From assembly GCF_021155765.1 (NCBI RefSeq), contig NC_060114.1, forward strand, positions 9,295,501 to 9,359,500: DNA of 64,000 nucleotides, given 5' to 3'. This document shows positions 14,801-23,078 of the stretch, piece by piece. A program made the translations under genes and the position numbers. The notes below the pieces were generated by a model that saw only the letters and a program-made list of their open reading frames with translations, ran no database searches and was not told the origin of the DNA. This DNA is from Diprion similis (lineage: Eukaryota > Arthropoda > Insecta > Hymenoptera > Diprionidae). How positions within the stretch are numbered: the first letter of the stretch is position 1; each line of letters begins with the position of its first letter.

Positions 14801-15037
14801 TAGAGGTGGTCATACAAATCGATTCCGAGACGAGAAATTTTCGGCTCCAAAAATGACCAGAAAAGCAAGGCTAACCCCTTTGGATTTTTGGCGAAAATTT
14901 CGACGATTCCGAAAAGTGCTGCAATCAATTTTATAGGGCACTGTTTCGACGTAATTCTGCGAGAGAAATCGATTCAGCGTAGTCCCAATACGCTGCGAGC
15001 GATAGCTGAAAAGTTACGGCCGAAAAACTCATGATTT
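8898..15037. repeat. 3,120-bp higher-order duplication (10 monomers) inside the satellite
   Basis: The block at about 8,898-11,917 is repeated almost base for base at about 12,018-15,037, exactly 10 x 312 bases further on. Rare variants match in order, for example the ATAGGGCACTG/ATGGGGCACCG alternation, TCTAAAAATG at 9,542 and 12,662, and GATTCCGAAAAG at 11,786 and 14,906. Edges were set where matching stops: about 8,896 (CGATTTCGAG versus CGATTCCGAG) and about 11,920 (CATGGTCATTTC versus CATCGTCATTTC). This is a recent segmental event within the array. Confidence 0.9.
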
Positions 15038-16665
15038 TCATCGTCATTTCTCTGCTGCTGGTCCTACGCTCTTTTTGATGTGTTTTCTGAGTTCCTGGGG
15101 GTCGAATTACTCTAGAGATGGTCATACAAATCGATTCCGAGACGAGAAATTTTCGGCTCCAAAAATGACCAGAAAAGCAAGGCTAACCCCTTTGGATTTT
15201 TGGCGAAAATTTCGACGATTTCGAAAAGTGCTGCAATCAATTTTATGGGGCACTGTTTCGACGTAATTTTGCGAGAGGAATCGATTAAGCGTAGTCCCGA
15301 TACGCTGCGAGCGATAGCTGAAAAGTTACGGCCGAAAAACTCATGATTTTCATCGTCATTTCTGTGATGCTGGTCCTACGCTCTTTTTGATGTGTTTTCT
15401 GAGTTCCTGGGGGTCGAATTACTCTAGAGATGGTCATACAAATCGATTCCGAGACGAGAAATTTTCGGCCCCAAAAATGACCAGAAAAGCAAGGCTAAGG
15501 TTCCTTTGGATTTTTGGCGAAAATTTCGACGATTTCTAAAAGTGCTGCAATCAATTTTATGGGGCACTGTTTCGACGTAATTTTGCGAGAGGAATCGATT
15601 AAGCGTAGTCCCAATACGCTGCGAGCGATAGCTGAAAAGTTACGGCCGAAAAACTCATGATTTTCATCGTCATTTCTGTGATGCTGGTCCTACGCTCTTT
15701 TTGATGTGTTTTCTGAGTTCCTGGGGGTCGAATTACTCTAGAGGTGGTCATACAAATCGATTCCGAGACGAGAAATTTTCGGCTCCAAAAATGACCAGAA
15801 AAGCAAGGCTAACCCCTTTGGATTTTTGGCGAAAATTTCGACGATTCCGAAAAGTGCTGCAATCAATTTTATAGGGCACTGTTTCGACGTAATTCTGCGA
15901 GAGAAATCGATTCAGCGTAGTCCCAATACGCTGCGAGCGATAGCTGAAAAGTTACGGCCGAAAAACTCATGATTTTCATCGTCATTTCTCTGCTGCTGGT
16001 CCTACGCTCTTTTTGATGTGTTTTCTGAGTTCCTGGGGGTCGAATTACTCTAGAGATGGTCATACAAATCGATTCCGAGACGAGAAATTTTCGGCTCCAA
16101 AAATGACCAGAAAAGCAAGGCTAACCCCTTTGGATTTTTGGCGAAAATTTCGACGATTTCGAAAAGTGCTGCAATCAATTTTATGGGGCACTGTTTCGAC
16201 GTAATTTTGCGAGAGGAATCGATTAAGCGTAGTCCCGATACGCTGCGAGCGATAGCTGAAAAGTTACGGCCGAAAAACTCATGATTTTCATCGTCATTTC
16301 TGTGATGCTGGTCCTACGCTCTTTTTGATGTGTTTTCTGAGTTCCTGGGGGTCGAATTACTCTAGAGATGGTCATACAAATCGATTCCGAGACGAGAAAT
16401 TTTCGGCCCCAAAAATGACCAGAAAAGCAAGGCTAAGGTTCCTTTGGATTTTTGGCGAAAATTTCGACGATTTCTAAAAGTGCTGCAATCAATTTTATGG
16501 GGCACTGTTTCGACGTAATTTTGCGAGAGGAATCGATTAAGCGTAGTCCCAATACGCTGCGAGCGATAGCTGAAAAGTTACGGCCGAAAAACTCATGATT
16601 TTCATCGTCATTTCTGTGATGCTGGTCCTACGCTCTTTTTGATGTGTTTTCTGAGTTCCTGGGGG
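14745..16665. repeat. 938-bp tandem duplication with a 314-bp monomer variant
   Basis: Sequence from about 14,745 to 15,727 recurs from about 15,683 to 16,665, offset 938 bases, which is 312 + 312 + 314. The 314-bp monomer has GGCTAAGGTTCCTTTGG in place of GGCTAACCCCTTTGG (near 15,496 and 16,434), a two-base length change present only in these two copies. The block overlaps the end of the second 3,120-bp copy, so it arose after or on top of that duplication. Confidence 0.88.
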
Positions 16666-17261
16666 TTGAATTACTCTAGAGATGGTAATACAAATCGATT
16701 CCGAGACGAGAAGCTTTCGGCTCCAAAAATGACCAGAAAAGCAAGGCTAACCCCTTTGGATTTTTGGCGAAAATTTCGACGATTTCGAAAAGTGCTGCAA
16801 TCAATTTTATGGGGCACTGTTTCGACGTAATTTTGCGAGAGGAACCGATTAAGCGTAGTCCCAATACGCTGCGAGAGATAGCTGAATAGTTACGGCCGAA
16901 AAACTCATGATTTTCATCGTCATTTCTCTGCTGCTGGTCCTACGCTCTTTTTGATGTGTTTTCTGAGTTCCTGGGGGTCGAATTACTCTAGAGATGGTCA
17001 TACAAATCGATTCCGAGACGAGAAATTTTCGGCTCCAAAAATGATCAGAAAAGCAAGGCTAACCCCTTTGGATTTTTGGCGAAAATTTCGACGATTTCGA
17101 AAATTCTGCAATCAATTTTATGGGGCACTGTTTCGACGTAATTTTGCGAGAGGAATCGATTAAACGTAGTCCCAATACGCTGCGAGAGATAGCGGAAAAG
17201 TTACGGCCGAAAAACTCATGATTTTCATCGTCATTTTTCTGCTGCTGGTCCTACGCTCTTT

Positions 17262-17560
17262 TTGATGTGTTTTCTGAGTTCCCGGGGGTCGATCTACTTT
17301 AGTGATGGTCATACAAATCGATTCCTAGACAAAAGCTTTCAGGCTGAAAGAAAGCATGTTTGATGCCCTGCGAAGATCTACTGAGAAATTTGACTATTTT
17401 GAAGAATGGAGCGATCAATTTTTGGATGCCCCCGTACTGACGTTATTTTGCAGGAGGAATTGATAGTGCCCATTCCGACTACACTGCGATCAATTCAATG
17501 GATCAGAAGTTACCGCCAAAAAACAAGAATTTTCAATCGGGTTTTCAGGACGGTCGGGAA
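17262..17560 (+). repeat. Strongly diverged satellite monomer at the array edge
   Basis: After a still-recognisable copy the sequence drops to partial similarity. The order of landmarks is kept: a GAAATTTGAC-TATTTTGAA stretch, then GCGATCAATTTT, CTGACGTTATTTTGCAGGAGGAATTGAT, and a final AGTTACCGCCAAAAAACAAGAATTTTCA, matching in order the monomer's AATTTCGACGATTTCGAA, GCAATCAATTTT, CGACGTAATTTTGCGAGAGGAATCGAT and AGTTACGGCCGAAAAACTCATGATTTTCA. It is in the same orientation as the array. Confidence 0.8.
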
Positions 17561-17929
17561 GGAAAATGACAAGTTTACAGCTTTAAAGTTTTTGCCTCAA
17601 TTGAGTCACAGTTTATTCAATATGTCTTAATTCTAGTACAAGTGGTGGGATATCAGTGCATAGTATTTTAACAAGGTGACATGTTACAGAATATGTAGAC
17701 AAAAGGTACAATATAAAACATCCGAAGTAGAAGACCAAAAATGTTAAATGAAAATAATATTATCGTAGTTTGTTATCAAAATCAGTCAAAAATGTGTAGT
17801 TCAAAGTCTGGCCCGCATAGAGATGCAATGTACTTCTGCAGGATATGGTGTGTATGATGATGTATTGTTACTGTTTCACGTAACGTGTATTGAAGCCAAC
17901 GAATATCGTATTTTTTCACCCACACGATT

Positions 17930-18116
17930 TTAAATGTCTTCCTTGAAACCGTTGGTAATTTCTCTGTTGTTGGGCCTCTGCTTTCCTTATATCTCTTTTG
18001 CGTTCCTGAGGGTCTAAATAATCTAGAACGGTCGATACAAATCAATTCTGACAAATATTGTATGACGAAAAATTCAATGCCTGAAAAAAGTAAGGCTCAC
18101 CCCTTCGGATTTGTTC
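17930..18116 (+). repeat. Isolated relic of the satellite monomer
   Basis: GTAATTTCTCTGTTGTTGGGCC, then GCGTTCCTGAGGGTC, GATACAAATCAATTC, and AAAAAGTAAGGCTCACCCCTTCGGATTT follow the order and spacing of the array monomer (TCATTTCTCTGCTGCTGGTCC, GAGTTCCTGGGGGTC, CATACAAATCGATTC, AAAAGCAAGGCTAACCCCTTTGGATTT). It is about 600 bases outside the array and in the same orientation. A short open frame (17,782-18,054, minus strand) is treated as chance. Confidence 0.75.
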
Positions 18117-18839
18117 GGTCCTACATAGCCGAGTTTACTTTAGCTAGACACACTCAAGTCATAATTGTAAAATCGATGTATATCATTAAACTGGCGTATG
18201 GAATTTGCCACACCATGAGGGGATACAATCCCAGTCCCGGTTTGCCTCTACGGGTTTTTACCTTTCATAAAAAACGCGAATGAATTGTTCTAACGGGAAA
18301 CTATGTAGGAGTTAATAAGCCAGGACACGTTCGACGAATTCGGGACCTCAGACTTTCCCTATTTATGACGTCTATATGGTCGCCAGACGCGTTGCCATCG
18401 ACTGTCCACTAACGGTCCCACGCAGAGGGCGTGGCGAACGTGGCGTAGGCGTCTCTGGGTTTTTCCAACCCCTACCGGAGCACGCATGGAAATACCTGGC
18501 ATTGCCTTCCACCCTCGTCGGTTCAGTCCTTCCTGTACCGTAACGCACACATTTTTTTGACCATCAAGTCAGTCGCCGTCAAGTTGTCAAATCGTCGGGC
18601 CGTCGTCGAGTTTGTCGTATGCCCTGAGTACACTTTGCTCTCGTACAACACTTGTAACTACGTCATTTTGCTTAGTTTGCACTCATAATTTACAGTTATT
18701 TATCAACGCATCATCAGATTAGTAGATTCACTTGTATTTATCAATTTACGCCCACAAAACCATATTTGTACGAGATATACGTTATCAGAATTTAATAAAT
18801 TACGTTGTTATTTAAAACTGATTTCGTTGACAGACATTG

Positions 18840-18985
18840 AGAAAACAGGAGCGAATCAGGAGGATCTCATACGCTAACGTGTTATTCTAACTCGATTTTT
18901 GCTGAGAAATTTGACGATTGTGAATATAATGCTACAATCAATGTTTGGATGTACTATATGGACATAATTTTGTACCTTGTTTCCG
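18840..18985 (+). repeat. Second isolated relic of the satellite monomer
   Basis: GCTAACGTGTTATTC, GATTTTTGCTGAGAAATTTG, ACGATTGTGAA, TGCTACAATCAATG and GACATAATTTTG match the corresponding monomer parts in order. It shares CTGAGAAATTTGAC and TTTGGATG with the relic at 17,340-17,560, while array copies have GCGAAAATTTCGAC and TTATGGGGCA there. Confidence 0.7.
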
Positions 18986-19404
18986 TAGGCGTTCACCACT
19001 GTGCTGTTTTCATATACTTAACCATGCATCAATCCCACTGAAATATAATCTAGGTTATATGCGAATCACGTTTAAAGTTTGTGAACTTGCGAGGAAACTA
19101 TAAAGAATAACTTCTGAATCCTCACCTGTATGTGAGAAGTCGAAGTATATCAGCGAGTAGACCCGCGCATGTCTGTCGATTGACCGCTTTGATACCCGGT
19201 CTTAGACACAGGTCTTGCAACTGTGGGTTTCGACGGGGGCCTCCTAACGTGCCAAGCCGCTAGCGTCGCTGCAATCGATGAATACATTACATTATCGAAA
19301 ATGTAAACAAAACCAACATGCAGTACATCAGTCACACGCAGCCTTCGAACTTCTGGCCCTCAAACGCTGTTAAGGTTTCAAATTCACAGAGAAAAAAAAT
19401 AATA

Positions 19405-19865
19405 ATATTCAAATTTCGAACTACAAATTCAGATCCGTAATCAACGATTTCAAAGCACCCGGATACCATATTACATGAAAATACGACGATTTTTTTTATT
19501 TTGAACTACTATAATTGATCTACTATTAAAAATTTTGGAAGTCTGACCTTGGATTTGTTATCGATGACCCAAAAAACGTCCGCCTACCAATTTCTACCAA
19601 AATCGTAATATTTCTACATTTTTATATAATCTGACTACAGACTCGTGATCAGCCATCCAACAAACCGACGAGTACCAATTTTCATCAAAATCCAAATGTT
19701 TTTAGTTTATTTTCAGCTTATCGAATACGCTAAAGTTAAATTTTGCAAATCTGACTTTAGTTTCGTGATTAGCGACCCGAAAAAGCTTAAGGCACCAAAT
19801 GTCATTCAATTCCGTTCATCCATTCTCAAAATACCATTTTTATTAATTTTCGGAATTTTGTTATT
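19405..19865 (+). repeat. Degenerate minisatellite, about four units of roughly 90-120 bp
   Basis: A recurring pattern is visible: a TCTGACTT/TCTGACTA start, then TCGTGATCAGC or TCGTGATTAGC, then CCAAAAAA/CCGAAAAAG, a TACCAATTT-TCATCAAAAT stretch, and an AT-rich tail. Units start near 19,420, 19,540, 19,628 and 19,746. Copies are too diverged to fix an exact period by eye. Confidence 0.55.
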
Positions 19866-20688
19866 CTAAACAGAGCAACGGGAAGTTAAAAAGGTGAGAA
19901 ACTGCAAAATGCGCGTCAATCAGAACGTGTGTGGTAAAGTGGCTTGGTTATCGGAGAAATATTTTTTTTTGCGGTAGAGCATACATGTCATCTGCCGTAA
20001 ATCTGCAGCAAGCCTCTTTCGGAAGTTCAAATGTCAAGTCTTCCTACAACTGCGGACACAGAAAAATATAGTGATGTGCCAGCAGTCATGCATGCGCCCA
20101 GGTGATGGTCATTACGTGAACTTGTAACAGAATGTTACCTGGGCGTAGTAGACATGGCACTGATGTAGAATGAGCTGAAGCAGCTCCAAACCGGCTGACA
20201 ATTTCTGACTAACAGTTTGTATCTACCAACAGACTCAATTTCGACTCAAATTATCTTTATATTCCCAGCGAGGCGCTGATGAAAAATATGCTGAGCATCA
20301 CGTAACTATCTCTAATCGTTTTTATCAGGGAATACTTTCTTCAACGTGCAAGTTTGTCGGTTGGAGATTACGAACGCATAATCAGAAAAATAAGAATTTA
20401 TTGCAGAGTTTCGAATGTGCTGAGTTAATATTGGGAATTACTGAACTGATCGTATTACTTTTTCAAACGTTGTGCATACGAAGCTGCATCCGTAGTCAGA
20501 ACCGGTGACATATAAGATACCGAGATAATTGCGCGCATTGGAGTCTTTTTCATAGCTCGTTTTTCAATCTAAACAATCGAACAACCATTGTGACACTTGA
20601 GCCACAGCATGTATTGGAATAACTTCCTCGAATCAAATTACGTTAGATAAACTGTAACGCAGAATTTAACCCGGGGAGCTATCGGTGA

Positions 20689-20696
20689 TATATAAG
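20689..20696 (+). promoter_or_regulatory. TATA box of the Fcp3C-like gene
   Basis: TATATAAG lies about 100 bases before the start codon at 20,792, with an initiator-like CAGACTGCATC about 30 bases downstream. A similar block, ACCGGTGACATATAAGATA, occurs 180 bases upstream at 20,501-20,519. Confidence 0.55.
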
Positions 20697-20791
20697 GTAA
20701 TGCCACCTCGCTATTCCAGACTGCATCATACCGCTCGGGCCGCACATAACCGGCTGATTATCCACCTAAGACCCTTCCAAGAGCGCAAAAA

Positions 20792-21464
20792 ATGGCCAAG
20801 TATTTCATCTTCGTCGTAACGACATTTCTCATCGTTGTATCAGCTGTGTAAGTCCGTGTCCATGTACTTTTTACAAGAATACATACACGTACATAAATGT
20901 ACGTATAATTTTGAAGAACCTTTCGAATGTTATTTTCAGCCAGGCGCAAGCAGCCCAAAGTGGATGCAACTGTGCAGTCTTCCCGATGAACAGCCAAACC
21001 CCGATAATCGAGCAATCGCTGCAGTACAACGTGAGCTGTGACGAGGAAGGGGCTGAAATCTGTTCTCAACTCTGCGTCGCTCTGGTAAATGTTAAATCTA
21101 TGTAAAACAACTGACGTCGGAGCTCACAATCAAAGAAATGGTCATAATTACACACGAGTCATCAGGTGAAGTCTGTGACGTTTCGCTCGAGTTGCCATTG
21201 AAAATGAGTAAGAATAAAATAAAAAATAACGTTATGACGAGATAAATTGTATTCTCAACGCAGGCTCAAGGTGCGAAGGACAAGGCACCGGCAATGATTT
21301 GTGAGAAGTTTGATTCCCGTGCGAGCAGCATCACACCTGCCGTTTTCGCGAGATCCTGCGGGAGCAAAGACGAGTGGAAGTTCACCGGGCTGAAGAGCCC
21401 GGAACCGATTTGCTGTCGTGATGGCAAGGAGTCAGCGTGCGGGGACTCGGATACTCCAATCTAG
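20792..21464 (+). CDS. Small secreted cysteine-rich protein, follicle cell protein 3C-like
   Basis: Three exons, 20792-20847, 20940-21084 and 21264-21464, join in phase to a 133-residue protein. Residues 1 to about 20 are a hydrophobic signal peptide ending at VSAVQAQA. The mature part has about eleven cysteines in the order CNCAVF, SC, IC, LC, IC, SC, a Trp, then ICCRDGK and a last C. This CxC-VF start and the CC-x-DG-x-x-x-C end resemble the insect follicle cell protein 3C-1 family, recalled from memory and not searched. Family members are secreted and their biochemical role is poorly known. The start has a TATA box about 100 bases upstream, and an AATAAA lies 86 bases after the stop. The secreted cysteine-rich nature is clear; the family name is probable. 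An alternative is another lineage-specific secreted peptide. Confidence 0.75.
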
Positions 21465-21549
21465 TGACAAATCTATCGCATCGTGCAATGCCCACTTTTA
21501 TAGTAGCTTAGAGCGCATCTGCTTATAACACATGTATCGTTAAAACAAA

Positions 21550-21562
21550 AATAAACTTTATT
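21550..21562. terminator. Back-to-back polyadenylation signals
   Basis: AATAAA on the plus strand (21550-21555) ends the Fcp3C-like gene. TTTATT at 21557-21562 reads AATAAA on the minus strand and could serve the convergent RNF168-like gene, but only if that gene has a 3' UTR of about 1.5 kb. Confidence 0.5.
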
Positions 21563-23078
21563 AATGCACATTACACATGTACATGTCTATGCACGATAAT
21601 ATTTATAGGAGACGATGAAAATATTTACATACACAGATGGAATCGATATTATATGTGTGTGTTTGTGTGTGTATACCTTTGTAATACTCGGAAATAATAT
21701 TAATTATAAAAGAAAGAGGATATGATTTTTTTAAATCAAACGCAGCTAAATTTTTTAGGATGGAAAATAAAGCATCTTATGTTAGATTTACCTGCGTTTT
21801 TTGTTTCATGTAGTACGGAAGTGCGGTACGTTGCACAGGGGATGAATCTGTGACGGATGCAACGCGTGGCTACGAATCACCTTTTGCATAATATACAGCC
21901 TGCGTGTCTTCGACGATACGGCAGAAAGCGACGAAGATAACGGGCTGCATCGATTAATTCTATTTTGCACGTCCTTATAAGATGACGATTGGCTGACGAT
22001 TATCTATATAATTATCTGCTATGTTTGCATACCTAAAATGCTGCCTGGAAGCTATTCCTTATATTTGTCTTTTTTTTCGTTTTCGCTAAAAAAGAATTCT
22101 TTTCGTGGTAGTAACCGTTACTTCACCATTTTCTCATGATTATAATATGATCCTACAGCGTATATTATACATACACGCTTAATCGTAGAGATTGACCGAT
22201 TCGAAAGCTAAGTCCATTCCATGTACAACTTAAATCTCCTCACTATTACACACTGTTCTTACTAAAAAATATATCATACTTCTCCAATATAGGCGTCTGT
22301 GTTAGGATGAAAAAGTAAAATGCAACTACCGTGCGAATTTATCGTGTCCCAAGAGAGGTTTGTCGCGATAAATCTGCAGGCACCTGTTCAAGTCTGAAAT
22401 GAAAGTAACGTTGAATTCTCATTGACTTTCGGTTTCCTTTTCAAAATCCTAACACCTTCATGCTATCAGTTATTTAACGTTCCGCTTATATGAAATTCAC
22501 TACGCAGAATATAACTATCACGCTATAAGTCTATCATAATATAAAGAGTTTAGAGAGAAAATGAGACATACGCGTGTCGTGTTCATATAATAAGTGTGCA
22601 AACTGCGATTGTATCAGGGTCGAGGGGACTTTTATGTACAAGTTGCATCTTTGTTGGAACTTAGATTTCGAAGTTCATCTGAAAACCTGGGACATACGCA
22701 TAGATATATTCATTTGCTTTTTTACAGGAACCTTATAGATAGGATAACCTTCGGTACCGAATAGCAATATTCACTGCTACTTGTAATTTTCAGATTGATA
22801 TCACGTACCCATTTTTTTTTTTTTGCTATACCACCAGCAAACCGGATGATTTCCTTCCATAAAATTTTTAATCTTTTACCTCGTATAGTCAACTAACATG
22901 CGTACGGTAATAATCTATATAACACGATAAAAATGAATCCTCGCCGTTGTTGGTGCACTAACGATACATCTGTGTGCGTATGTATGTACATGTCAAGGAA
23001 TTAGACGAAGTATGTACACCGCGGTCTCTCGTCTCCCCTGCCAATCAATCCGCTCGTCAAGTTGCCAGTGAACGTCAC
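21563..23078. other. Convergent intergenic / 3' UTR region
   Basis: No coding region is supported. The stretch is AT-rich with simple TG and poly-T runs, and probably includes the 3' UTR of the minus-strand RNF168-like gene. Confidence 0.5.

Larger units (their letters stand above)
1..17340. repeat. Tandem satellite array, 312-bp monomer, about 55 copies
   Basis: The whole stretch is head-to-tail copies of one unit. Identical landmarks recur every 312 bases (for example the end of one reading frame at 448, 760, 1072, 1384, 1696). Most copies differ by only a few substitutions and the phase is kept almost without indels to about 17,100, where the last copies lose bases and decay. The array runs off the left edge, so its true size is unknown. 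Each monomer carries short overlapping open frames of 62-64 codons on both strands; they follow from the sequence being homogenised and show no protein character, so they are not called as genes. A large, highly uniform array of this kind is typical of centromeric or pericentromeric satellite DNA. That location is an inference. Confidence 0.97.
17561..20680. other. Intergenic spacer beside the satellite
   Basis: No gene could be supported here. Apart from the two satellite relics and the degenerate minisatellite listed separately, it holds AT-rich sequence and two GC-richer islands (about 18,340-18,560 and 19,150-19,360). Short open frames in those islands have no recognisable protein features and may be remains of old mobile DNA. 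Confidence 0.6.

Noticed and set aside
88-17163. More than 80 open frames of 60-88 codons within the satellite on both strands
   Set aside because: They repeat with the 312-bp period, overlap each other on opposite strands and persist only because the monomers are nearly identical. No gene-like features.
1-17340. CRISPR-like appearance (regular repeats)
   Set aside because: Whole 312-bp units repeat with no unique spacers and no cas genes. It is a eukaryotic satellite.
18359-18550. 63-codon minus-strand frame in a GC-rich island
   Set aside because: Arginine-rich chance frame without recognisable motif. Possibly old transposon debris but not demonstrable.
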